From Ciona intestinalis (taxonomy: Eukaryota > Chordata > Ascidiacea > Phlebobranchia > Cionidae): a stretch of DNA of 64,000 nt. Each line of letters begins with the position of its first letter. The first letter of the stretch is position 1. Positions 42,238-54,400 of this stretch are shown here, in pieces. The notes beneath the pieces are model-generated. The model was not told the origin of the DNA, did not search any database, and worked only from the letters and a program-made list of their open reading frames with translations. The stretch is taken from NCBI RefSeq assembly GCF_000224145.3, contig NC_020179.2:3003885-3067884 (forward strand). Direction: 5' to 3'. The position numbers and the translations under genes are program-made.

Positions 42238-45200
42238 ATGTTAACTGGTATAGTCCTTCCACCAAATACGCTGAGCCAAGAAGAAAGACGCAATGTCATC
42301 CTACGTCTTCGATACGGTCACGGTCCAGCTCCTGCCCTAATAAAGGACCAATCAGCGAAGAAGTTGTTTGTAGTTGGCCAATCAGTGGTTCGTTCTGGTG
42401 ATCATACAACAGACCTAATTTCCCAGATACGCAGCTTATTCAATTATTAATAATTTTATTTTAAAAAAAGTACAATTATTTATAGCATGGGTGGGGAAAG
42501 ATGGGACACCTTTTCATTCCATTTTCTCGTCCCATTCAGTAGTAAACAAAGAACATTTAAAGAATTATAAAATCGTATCTCCACGACTTCCATAGACCTT
42601 TGTTAATTGTTTAAAATACGATCAGGATATTTGGATATTATGTGCTAAAAGTGACCTATCTTTCCCTACCCTACTATATTAATTTAGTTCGATAAATGTT
42701 AAATACGTTTTTTAAGGTTACCAAGTTACGTCATCCAGTGATATCGCAAGTGCATGACATTTTAAAGACTCGAGTGCGCCGCGTAACGGAAGAAAATATA
42801 CGGAGAAGTTGCGGAATTGCTTCAAGATCAAAAAGTAAAAACATAGAATTAAACTAAACAATTGACGTTCACATTTTGCACTTTGTAATTTTGTTTATAT
42901 TAGGCATATAGTAGGGTGGGTGAAGATGGGGCACCTTTTAATTTCATTCTAATTTTTCGTTCAATTTGGTAGTAAACAAAGAATATTCAAAGAATTATAA
43001 AACCGTATCATTGCAACTCCTATATATCGCTGTTATTTATCTAAAACACGATCAGAATATTTGGATTTTATGTGCTAAGGTTTTTCCGTCTTACCCCACC
43101 CCACATTACTGTATATAAAAACACTTGTTTTAAAACTTGCTAAAAAATCAGTGTTTTGTGCACTGTATAAAAAAATACAAATAAAAAAAACAACAAAAAA
43201 CAAAAACTGATAGAAAATACTTTTGAAGGCGAAGATAATATGAGCTCCCGACTCAGTTTAAATTCTGTTCCCGGAGCAAAAACTCTTAAAGCTCCTCCGT
43301 CAACTCCAAGAGAGATGCAGCCGGTTCCTGGAACTTATGAAAAGTCTCTCTTCCACGAGAGCGGAGACGTCTCTGGAGCATCAAGGAAGAAAGAACCCGC
43401 AAGCTCCTCATCTAGAGGGGATTTTAACCCGACTCCTTGCGCTCATGGTCACAGGAGGAAGTCCGACTCTCCTCCGGATCGAATTAAAGTCCGAAAGAGC
43501 AATTTAAATTTAAGGAAAAAGAACACCTCGAAAGTTTGCCCAGTACCATTAGAAAACGGGTAAGGTACTGTCATATTTTTTGTGCGTGTTTTGTTTATGT
43601 TTTGTCTATGTTTTGTCAGTGTTGTGTCCATGTTTTGTCGTTGTTTTTTTCCTTATTGTACCTATGTTTGGTCTATGTTTTGTCCATATATTATCGTTGT
43701 TTTTTCCATATTTTGCTAATGTTATTTGCCTATAATTTGTCCATGTTCTGTCCATTATTTGTGCATGTTGTTTTGACCATGTTTCGTCAAAGTCTCAATG
43801 GGACCAAATGTTACTGACCGCGACAATATGTCCGAATTTCCCATGCCGGCCATCTATTTTTCTTTTTATTTATTTTAGTCCTGCTGTGACGGTAACGAAG
43901 CCAGCAAGACGTGTGGTAGGTGGCGCTGTGGAGTCGGAAGTTATAAAACGACGACCGAGTACAAATTCTCAGGACGGAAAGTAAGCCCAACTTTCCATTA
44001 ATATTATTAATACATTTCTATTATGGTGAATTAAACAATAATACGAAACTTGGGCATTCTAACCTATATACACATTTCAGATTTTCCGTCCTACTTATGT
44101 ATATTAGGGTGGGGGAGAATGGGACACATTTTCATCCTGTTTTCTTGTTCTATTTGGTAATAAACAAAGAACATTCAAAAATTTATAAAACCGCATCCCC
44201 ACGACTGCCATAGACTGTTGTTAATTGTTTAAAACACAAATTTATGTGCTAAAGGTCTCCCATCTTACTCCACAGTACTTTATCAATATATATATTATTG
44301 TATCATCCGGAAAACCATGGTTTTATTTAAAAGTTTACACAGTACATTTCTACCATTAATTTTTTTTATTAAACACATAAAACACCAAAACACAAAACAT
44401 TTTATCCTTTAAACTATTGCAGACACGAAAAGCGTTCAAATATAAAGCGTTCCGGTCCGCCGCGCAAGAACAAACCACGTGACAGTATGACGTCATCGGT
44501 GCCAATGTCAGCTTCCCAAACAAAAGCGACAGCTCTCAAAAAGTCGGTGACAAGTCGCAACCAAATTAACAACGATTCGACTAAGCGAATACAGGGCAAG
44601 CCGGTACAGTGATTTTAAAATCATATATACGACCTAGTCGTACATAAATACATTTAAAACACGTTGGGATTTCCAATAATAGCGAAGACCGTAACTACTT
44701 ATATAGTAAAAGCCCTGTGTTATATTTTGTGAAACTGGCTTTGAATTGGTCATACTATATATCCTGATAATGTCAATATATGTATGGTAGGGAGGGGGAA
44801 GATGAGACACCTTTTTATTTCTTTTTCTCGTCTTATTTGGTAATAAACAAAGAACATTTAAATAGTTATAAAACCGTATCCTAATGACTTCTATAGACCG
44901 TTGTTAATTGTTTAAAACACGATCAGGATATTTGGATATTATGTGCTAAAGGTGTCTCGTCTTATCCCTATATAGTAGAATGGGGGGAAATGGGACACCT
45001 TTTTTCATCATATTTGGTAGTAAACAAAGAAAATTCAATGCATTATAAACTATATCCTTGCGATTCCTATACACCGTTGTTAATTGTTTAAAATACGGTA
45101 ACGATATATTTGGATTTTCTTATGAATCTTATCCCACAGTACTATATATGTATGAAAATAAAAAATGTGTTTCTAGGAAGCAAAGAAACCCCAAGAATCT

Positions 45201-48200
45201 ACTAAACCAAGCAAAGAAGATTTACAAGATCTTGAAAAATCGACCATTCGACATTTTAAAGAAATGCCAAAAAGTCGACCGAAACGAGTGTGCTTCGATT
45301 ACCCGGTAACTAAGCGCATGGTAACGAGAAATACGGCCTGGAAATTCACATTTATCGCTAGTAGGGCGTGACATGCTGACTGCAGTCAAAATATCTGACT
45401 AAATTCCAGGTCTCTTAGAGTGTCTTTTGCCCTATGACTTCGTACGTATTTATAGAATATAACTGAATACACTTACAGTATAAGAACACAGGGGTAATGG
45501 GACCACGTATAATATAAAGTATTCCAACAAAATTGTATGAATGTTTTGAAAGAGTTCGTTTAACGTTGCGAAGTTGTATACTAACACGCATTCACGCGGT
45601 TAAAAAACATTGCTTTAAATGCAATATGATCTTATTTGGTACTTCAGCCTAAGACACAAAACATGCTAAAACATTTTTAAAAATTAAATTTATTTTTACA
45701 TTTTTATCTTAAAATGTTATGCTTGCGTGAACCGTTAAAATGACGCGTTTGTTTGAAGTGTCGGCCAAACAACATTTCTTGGGAAGGGGTATTTTTTCAT
45801 GCTTGATTTCGTCTTGACCGCAAAAACGTAGACCCAGTACGCAAATAAAACCAGTTGCGTACATAGAATATGCCTTTTAGCTGACTGTGGCTGTTAAAAG
45901 GGTCGTGTGGTATTTAAATAACAAAAGATTCCGTCCGTCAAAATTATGAGTTCATATCAACTTACGTTATTACCGATTATGACGTAACCATATCAATATT
46001 TACTCAATAATGGAACAATTCTAGAAAAAAATTGTTGGGGATTTTAGTCGTAATCCGAAGGCTTGTGTTTCTTATGTTATTGTATAAAAGGGTGGGGGAA
46101 GATGGGACACCTTTTTATTCTATTTTTTTGTCTTATTTAGTAGTAAACAAAGATCATTTAATGAATTATAAAATCGTATCCTCACGACTCCCATAGAGTA
46201 TGGATTATAGACCGTTGTTATTTGTTTAAAATTTGATCAAGATATTTGGATATCGTGTGCTAAAGGTGTCCCGTCTTCCCCCTACTACACATATATTTAT
46301 CTGTTCCTTTTACAAAATACAATTGTTAAGAGTATTTTTGCATATTACCCACGCTATATTTTCTTTATCATCCAATGGTTTCCATATAAAACCAGACATT
46401 ATGTAGACATAGCTTATTTTACAATTGTTCATTTTAATAGGGCATAGATATCACACACGTGGACGTAAAGAGAGCAATCGAAAAAGTGATTCCCGATTCC
46501 TTTGAAAGCAACAAAGTTACTTTCGTACAGTTTGAAAATATCAACGTTAAACTGGGAACAAATGGTCTAAACAACAGGTAAAAGCATGACTGAAAAACTT
46601 TAACACATAATATCCAAATATCCTGATGGTGTTTTAAACAATAAACAACGGCGAGTCGTGAGGGTACTCTTTTATAATTCTTTAATTATTTTCTGTTTGC
46701 TACCAAATGGGACGGGAAAATAGAATGAAAATGTGTCCCATCTGCCCCCGCCCTACTATATGTTTCCTTTAATACTGTACAAAACGTTTATACAGTCATA
46801 CAAAAAGTTAAGAATGTTTCATAAGGATATTATTTCTAATTTACATAATTCGTATTGCTCGTTTACACAGGTGGCATATAGAACTGGCGGACTTTACCAC
46901 AAGAAATAAATTGATTAAATCTGGTTTGGAATTACGATGTGCACGAAGGCCCAACGACGGTAATTAACTTTGATAAAGCGGCACGTGTAGGGAAAAATCA
47001 TGTACAATTACTTTTATTTAGATTTTTTTTTAAATGCAGCTCTATATGCACAAGAAAAAACTTGAAAATTTCGGAGCTTTTTAAAGTTTAAAAAAAACGA
47101 GTTTTGTTCGCTTTTGTAGCGCTAGTGTCTTTAAAAATTATGTTTTCACATATTTATTTTGCATTTTAGATTTGTCAACACTAACTCAGTTACCTAGCAA
47201 TCGGTCACGTAGTCACATGCAATCAAGCGTGAAGAAATCGGTCGAAGTGAAACTTTATGATAACGTAAGCGATTTTATATATTTAGCTATTTGGGGGTGA
47301 TTTTAATTTAAATGTTAGAATATGCATTTTTTTTATCTTTTTACGTGATATATACGCAAAGAGATGATATGTTACCTTTATTACCAAATTCCACGTTAGA
47401 TTTGGTATTATTTACAATGAAAACCCGATAAAATGACCCGATTTTAATATAGTTCTATGGAATAAGATCGGACACCTTTAGCACATAATATCCAATATCC
47501 TGATCGTGTTTTAAACAATTAACAACGTTCTATGGAAGTCTTGGCGATACGGTTTTATATTACTTGTTTTTTGTTTAATACGAAATGGGACAAGACAATC
47601 GAATGAAAAGGTGTCCCATCTTTCCACACCCCACTATATGCATATTTTAAAAGTTAAAAAAAGCAGATAAATTGTACCAAGGTTACTATGGAAGAATACA
47701 AACAATTTCTACGTCGAACAGCAGCCGAGGAAAAACTCCAAAGCGTCATTCTGCTTTGTGCAGGCCGTGGTCAGACTCTTCTAAGCAATATGTTATGATA
47801 GGGGTTCAAAACCCACCGAGACCGTTTTTCGGGAAGTAAAATGACATATACCGTATATCGATTTTTAAACTGTCGTTGTCGTTTTACTGCTACGTTTTGT
47901 GAGAAATTGTGATAAAAATATCTGGATATTGTTTTTATTAAAAATCTGCCAAATGTTGAAATAGTTGTTTGATTGTATATGTATATATAGTAGGGTGGGG
48001 AAAGACGGGACACTTTTAGCTTATATAATATTTAAATATCCTGATCATGTTTTAAACAATTGACCACGGTCTATGGGGTCGTGATGATATGGTTTTGATA
48101 TTCTTTAATTGTTTTTTGTTTACCGGGACGGAAAAATAGAATGTCCCATTTTTTTACCACACTTCTATATTACAAGCCATTTAAATCTGAAAAATATTTT

Positions 48201-48320
48201 TAAAATACAGAAACACGTTTAAGTTTTTTTAAATCCATGCAGGACAAATACATAAATAAAAAAGAGAAGTTCCATTTCTGCATAGCCACTCCAGATATTA
48301 CACCACAGGGACCCAGGTAA
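42238..48320 (+). CDS. unrecognised basic, largely disordered protein, 11 exons
   Basis: Exons: 42238-42369, 42717-42834, 43229-43559, 43879-43980, 44423-44603, 45177-45305 (or to 45320), 46441-46577, 46871-46959, 47170-47264, 47682 to about 47744, 48243-48320. Phases agree from exon 2 to exon 9. The exon 1 donor (TTTGTAGTT) and exon 10 donor (AGCGTCATT) are weak guesses. About 480 aa. The N-terminal two thirds are rich in Ser, Pro, Lys and Arg, with low-complexity stretches. A more ordered part (exons 7-10) has alternating hydrophobic residues and a WHIELADFTTRNKLIKSG segment that might be a small alpha/beta (RRM-like) fold, which is only an impression. No signal peptide or membrane span. 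The stop TAA (48318) overlaps a donor-like GTAACC. Possibly nuclear, from charge only. I do not know the family. Confidence 0.7.
42483..42677 (-). mobile_element. M1 MITE
   Basis: Full length in intron 1 of the unrecognised gene; ends 40 bp before exon 2. Confidence 0.9.
42909..43113 (-). mobile_element. M1 MITE
   Basis: Full length in intron 2 of the unrecognised gene, slightly diverged core. Confidence 0.9.
43583..43795 (+). repeat. degenerate minisatellite, TGTTTTGTCTA-like unit
   Basis: About 18 imperfect repeats of a 10-12-bp T/G-rich unit with variants TGTTTTGTCCA and TGTTTTGTCGT, starting about 20 bp after the donor of exon 3. The open frame over it (43536-43817) is a by-product. Confidence 0.8.
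44103..44282 (-). mobile_element. M1 MITE
   Basis: Intron 4 of the unrecognised gene; right end CCACAGTACTTTA, with a short deletion in the right arm. Confidence 0.85.
44784..45146 (-). mobile_element. two abutting M1 MITEs (44784-44972 and 44973-45146)
   Basis: Two minus-oriented copies lie directly end to end, CCCTATA joined to TAGTAGAATGGGG. The second ends about 30 bp before the acceptor of exon 6. Confidence 0.85.
46085..46288 (-). mobile_element. M1 MITE
   Basis: Full length with a 15-bp internal repeat (ATAGAGTATGGATTATAGACC). Intron 6 of the unrecognised gene. Confidence 0.85.
46590..46760 (+). mobile_element. M1 MITE, left end missing
   Basis: Begins about 13 bp after the exon 7 donor; right end CCCGCCCTACTATA present. 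Confidence 0.8.
47450..47638 (+). mobile_element. M1 MITE
   Basis: Left end decayed (TAGTTCTATGGAATAAGATCG). Ends about 43 bp before exon 10 of the unrecognised gene. Confidence 0.8.
47988..48170 (+). mobile_element. M1 MITE
   Basis: Full length in the last intron of the unrecognised gene, 70 bp before exon 11. Confidence 0.85.
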
Positions 48321-49325
48321 CCCCCCGGGCCTACGTCATTCAAGTGAAATTTACGGTCGATTGCATTTCTAAAACCCCGTGTTTCTCTGAATAGAATTAG
48401 CCTACGTATGCGCGTTAAGTTTTCAATGCAAAAAGTGAAAATTTCCTATTTTTAAAGGAAACAAAAATAGCAAACAAGGTGTAATAACATCTGTTTGACG
48501 TAGGACGCCAGGAATTGTATATTTTCTATATATGGATAATGTCCTACGTGCCATGCTATGCATTTTTCGTTTTTTGGGCTTAGGTCCTACGGCGAGCCAT
48601 TTTACGAATTACCGATGTTTTCAAGGTTATTTCACAGCAGAAAAAATGTATAGTAATCCCCAGTCTGAATTGTCGCTTTATTTTAAACTTTTGTGGTGAA
48701 CTGATTTCTTTATGACCAGTTTTTGACATTTTTTCTGATAAAACTTTAATAGTCTATAGCCTATTAAGCACTATATACAAAACCTTATGAGAATTCTTGT
48801 TTACACGGTATAGCGTTTCTAAAACGGTGCAACAGTTCTTTGTACTTTGGTAAAATATTTTGCTTTTATAAACCTGCAATTTTTCAAGTCTTCTAAATCT
48901 TAGCGCAATTTTCTTTGACATTCTAAAAACTACAACACGTGTTTTGCCACTACGCTGCAACAAATTAAAAGATTCTATACCACACAATTTTCCCCTGTTA
49001 TACCTCGATATAAATCACACACCGTTTATCGGCTCTTGGTGAATATTATATAGATCACACAGACAAAACGCTGCTCATATGCGAGGTAGTAAACATTGAA
49101 AAGGTTTTGTAAGTTAAACACATATACTTATCGTATTTAATAGCTTTGATTTTGAAATTAGGGGTCGTGGTCTTTAGGTTCCACGGTAACTATAAGCGAA
49201 CACATAGCGTGTGAAATAAAAACAGCATTGTTATAACGAATGTCCATGAAAAGATAAACAAATTGTATTTATTTATCGACGGAAATTTCTGTTAGATTCT
49301 ATAAACGTAGTGGTGTATGTATAAT

Positions 49326-49512
49326 TCTGTGGGGTAAGACGGGACACCTCTAGCATATTATGTCTAAATATCCTGATCGTGTTTTAAACAATTAACAACG
49401 GTATATGAAAGTCGTGAAGATACGGTTTTATAATTCTTTGATTTTTCTTTGTTTACTACCACATTGGACGAGAAAATAGAATGAAAAAGTGTCCCATCTT
49501 CCCCACCCTAAC
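49326..49512 (+). mobile_element. M1 MITE
   Basis: Near full length; left end TCTGTGGGGTAAGACGG, right end CCCACCCTAACATG. Confidence 0.85.
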
Positions 49513-50157
49513 ATGTATCTGTGTTTCAGTGAAATAATATGTTGATTGAGTGTGATGAGCACTGCACGCTAAACTAGGTTAGGTCTACCCTTAGCTATTT
49601 TAATTGCTGCTTTCCAAAAACCCTGCAAGCGCGTTGCAGCGTTCTTGTTTTGCAAGAAGATTGAATGATCCGAGAACAATACACTTCAGCCAACCTGCTG
49701 CTTGGGATAATATTAATTAAAAAATAAAAGCAAGGTATGAGCAAAGGTTGGAGCTGTATATGACGTAATATGTATTGTGACGGAATAGGAGATGACGACT
49801 TCTTCCTGTCTTTAATTTTTACTATCTAGCGTTATTGTATGATAATCGAAAAGAAAGATTGTTAACTTTTCGCGCTAAATTCTCGCTTTTTTGCTATATA
49901 CGAACGTACACAGTCAGAACCTATTAATCCTTTTTAACTTGACGTGCACGTAGTCGTCTATTTATCCTGGAAGTTACTACACCTATCTAGTTACCATTTT
50001 CAGATTGATTATTTCCGTTTTCGATCAGATGCGTCTATAGTATAACTAACGAATGGTGATTGCTTAAGTATGGGTAATGAACATATTGTAATTGCTAATC
50101 GTTTATATTGAAACGAGACCAACTAATTAACTTAACTTATAATCCATTGATATATTT

Positions 50158-50475
50158 ATAATAGGGTGGGGAAAAGACGGGATACCGTTAGCACATATAG
50201 TAGTGTGGGGCAAGATGGGACATTTTTTATTAAGCTTTCTCTTCCCATTTGGTATTAAACAAACAACACCCATTTCCCCCATTTTCTACTAAAATTCGTC
50301 TTCCCCCATTCTTCTATAATATCCAAATATCGTGATCGTGTTTTAAACAATTAACAACGGTCTATGGAAGTCGTGAGGATACGGTTTCATAATTCGTTGA
50401 ATTTTCTTTGTGTACTACCAAATGGAACGAGAAAATAGAATAAAAAGGCATCCCATCTTCCCCTCCTACTCTATA
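50158..50475 (+). mobile_element. M1 MITE nested inside another M1 MITE
   Basis: The outer left end (50158-50197) is interrupted after GCACATA by a short internally deleted M1 (50198-50318). The outer core then resumes at TCCAAATATCGTGATC and ends at 50475. Confidence 0.85.
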
Positions 50476-51428
50476 CTTGGATTTTTAAAACACGATTGAG
50501 AAAGGTATAAATACTGTGACCTTAACTCTCGGTTTGCACAAAATTTAACATGTTTGCGGTTATTATTTAAGTATGAGATGCTATTTCGGTCCGCAGCTGC
50601 CGAAATCAGAGCAAAATTTTCGGGCGGTATTGGAAAGTTTATTAAAATATAAAGATTATTAAACGTAACATGAAGTACCTGTGTCGGTAGGAAATAACGT
50701 CTACGAATTCCGGCATGCGGGGAACTACGAAATCGAACACGAATATTGTACGAGTATAATTTTATAACCGTGGGAAAAAGCGGCGAGATGAAATTCTCGG
50801 GAAAAAAACCGCTGCACCTTGAGCTTTAATACGAAGCGTTGTTGTGTTTATGTGATTACACTCTGATGCGGCAGCATGATAATAAAATCGTCACACACCA
50901 TTTTCTCTGCCAGCGAGTTCGATTTTATTCCCACGAAAATTCGCACTCGGTGTCCTTAGGCATTAAATTCCCCGTCTTGTGATCCTTTGCACAATTCTTT
51001 ACGGGACTTTTGGACTCTGCGTAGATTCTTATTGTTTAATTGTAATGTGATATGATGTTTCCGACTAATTGTTTCGACCATAAGAACTTTAAAGCCATAG
51101 TGAATAAAATCATACCGTTTCGTTCCCTGGTTTGCGCGCCAACAAGACTATCGTTCATTTAAACTTAGCGTAAGTCAGTCGCAGGCAAAATTAATTACTG
51201 TTTCCTACACATGCTATGCGCTACCGCAGAACAATAGCGCTGGTTTGGTTTACTACTTGCGACACACTCTGCATACCGCCACAAAAGCTATGGCGTCGAG
51301 AGAGCCTAGCGAACTTCTTTCTGGTATCTCGCTTGGAAACCTGAGCATAAGCAGATAAATAGTGAACAGTCAGGCTTACTGAAACAGTTACACCGAGTTA
51401 GCAGTTAAACCGAGTCAGGATTTTCAAT

Positions 51429-54400
51429 ATGAAAAAACTTTCACTGCATTCTCTGTTGATGGTTCTTGAAATTATTGCAAGTTTCACTGAGACAAACGGG
51501 CAAGCTATAGGTAAGTTATACTTGAACTATTACTTATGCTTATACATAGTAGGGTGGGGGAAGATGGGATACATTTTCATTCTGTTTTATTGTCCCATTT
51601 GGTAGTAAACAAGGAACATTCAATGAATTATAAAACCGTATCCTTACAACTCCCCCAACCCTATACTATATACTTGTATTATTATATGGGGCAGGGGAAT
51701 GAAACAAATACTCGTGTAATGACGACTGTCGTTGCCCCGCCGTGCGAGAATTAATAAGTTTCGTTCAATGATTGTACGCGGGGTGTATTTTGTATCAAAA
51801 TACCGTCGGATTGGTGGTTCGCATATACTACTATTATAGGCAATTATAGACCTTTTATGAGCGACACCGTTTGCAAATTTGTTTTACTGTTTTTATTAGC
51901 AGTGATAAGATGTTATCTTGGGACAAAACGCGGTACAGTGAGTCACGATGTTGCAATGACTGTTTACTATATAGATACCTGTTTCGTAGGAAACCGCTTT
52001 AACCAAAAAATACATATTTAAAGTTCGACCCCAATCGTGTAGAATGTTTAGTATGCATACAGTAATATTCCATAACTGGCAAATGCATTTACGTTTAGCT
52101 ATACGGTTTTCACTTTCTACGAAATATGACCGATCGTGCAGGCCGCGGGGTGGGTCATCGCCTTTCCATGTTTGTCGAAATTTGATCGTTCAATTTAAAA
52201 CTATACATTAATAGTCACGCAATCGTTTATTCCTTCAACTAAATGCTGTTGTCTATCCAAACACTTCAAGTTCGCCTCGCTTTTAAAGTCATTCAAGTGA
52301 AACCAGTGAAAAACCCAAACAATTCCAAACTCTTTGCGTGTAAATACTGTTGGCAGCCCGTGAGGCGAACCTACTATTGTGTGGATTTATGGTCAAATTT
52401 TATGGCGGAAATTTGCTGTAAATGAAAGGGTATTCCACTTAATTGTTAACATGGGCGTTTTTTATGGAATGGAATGCGCCATGCCTGTGCCAACTTTGGC
52501 TGGTGTCAGGTTACGCCTGTGTACAACAATGAATTTTAATCGCACGCGTTGCATTTAGAAGTTCTTATAGTGGTTCGTAATCTGTTAAAAGTTGGAATGG
52601 TACTACATAAAATATAGTAGGGTGGGGGGAGATGGGACACATGTTGATTTGTTTTTCTCATCCAATTCGGTAGTAAACAAAGAACATTCAAAGAAATATA
52701 AAATCGCATTCTTACGACTTCTATAGACCGTTGTTTATTGTTTAAAACACGATCAGGATATTTAAATATAATGTGCTAAGTGTGTCCCATCTTCTCCCAC
52801 CCTACTATATGTCTTTATATATTAATAGTTTACACTGCATATCATAGTTTAAACACATTTTATATATAATTTTATGATTTCTTAAGTGCTGCTAAATACG
52901 TCGTAACCGACAAAATGCCCAGCGAAAGTATTTTGTAAGATACAGCAGTACCGTGGGGAAAGATGGGGACACTTTTAGCAAATAATATTCCGGTCGTGTT
53001 TTAAACAATGTGTCCCATTCTATCCCGGCCTACAATATATATTTCGCCCGAAACGGCATCATCAGTGTCTATTCATATAAAAAATAATATATTATAACGT
53101 TTAACGCAGTGAACAGCGGATGTACAACTGCGCCGGCAAGAGTTTTAAAATTGTACAAAGGGTGGCAGTTTCGAGGTGACTGCTCGCTACTCAGTGACTA
53201 CCTTCCTGTACCTGTACCCCCCTTACCCCCCTTGGGTGGGGGATTACCCCCACCCCCTATTATTGACCCAGTTGTTAACATAAAGGTGAGTAACTTTTTC
53301 GGTGAAAATTGTTTATATTTTTGAAAAAAATAATTGTTAAAAAAAGCTCATTTGTCGTCTTCAGTTTTAAAACCGGAGACCAAAAAAGTATTTTTTATTT
53401 CGACTTTATAATGAAATAATAGTCATATCAAGTTCTGGGAAATACGTTACCGACAAAAATTAAGTCCAACAAACTGTATTTTGTTAGATATAGTCTGTGG
53501 GGTAAGATGGGACATCTTTAGCACATACTATCCAAATATCCTGATCTACCCCACTATATATGTTTCGCCTAAAATGGTGTCGTTATTCTTTTATTCAAAT
53601 TAAATCATTCATTTTCTGTTTGAATAAGGCTGGTAACTTCCATAAATCGCTCGTGAAAATTTATCCTCATGTTGACAATTGAAAAGTCCACATCGGGTTG
53701 ATTTATCAAAGTAACCATACAGAACTATTGGGGTGGGAAATTCCAAGCGTGTATATTCGTTTATAACCCATGAGAGGGAAATTCCAAATGTGATTTAAAT
53801 TCTGATCAGACAAAGAAGCGAAACCGGATACTTTAAACAATATGCTTATTGTTAAGTCGCTAATATACGTTGTCAACTCCTTCAAAAAGACCAATTGTGG
53901 CCAAAATAAAAAAGGTCAACTCTGGCCAAATAAAACGAGCCAACTTTTGCCAAAATAAAATGGGCCAATTCCGACCACAATAAAATGGACCAACTTTGGC
54001 CAAAATGAAATGGGCCAACTGTGTGGCAAAAATAAACTGGGCCAAATATGGCCAAAATAAAGTTGGCCAATTCTGACCAAAATGAGTTTGGAGAGACTTG
54101 CTATATAGAATTCACCCTTATAGGATATCTATTTAAAAACATTGGTGTATTATATTACACAGTGCACAGTGCGGGACCAAGCTGGCAGCATTGTTCATTC
54201 ATATAATGGGACAATTGATAACTTCGTGCACAAGAACGTCGATCCCTACGTCATCGAAAGCGTGACGTCAGACTTTAATTTGTCGTTTACCGTGGTAAGA
54301 AAAATATATTTCGTACATTTAAAAGGGTGAATGAAACTTATTTATCTTTATGTATAGCAGGGCAACGGAAGTCGTTATAACACGGGTGTTGTGTTTCGTA

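Larger units (their letters stand above)
48321..51428. other. gene-free stretch
   Basis: 3.1 kb between two plus-strand genes, with an M1 MITE (49326-49512), a nested M1 pair (50158-50475) and a weak S1 3' module (49188-49268). The last 500 bp upstream of 51429 are GC-richer than average and probably hold the promoter of IL-1R-like B. The open frame 48754-48987 (minus) has no recognisable features. Confidence 0.5.

Noticed and set aside
43536-43817. 93-aa Cys/Val/Leu-rich open frame
   Set aside because: Translation of a T/G-rich minisatellite in an intron.
48754-48987. 77-aa basic open frame, minus strand
   Set aside because: No recognised family, no neighbouring exons and no sequence feature to support it.
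53860-54070. Repetitive 60-aa open frames, minus strand
   Set aside because: Translation of a minisatellite with unit near a multiple of three.
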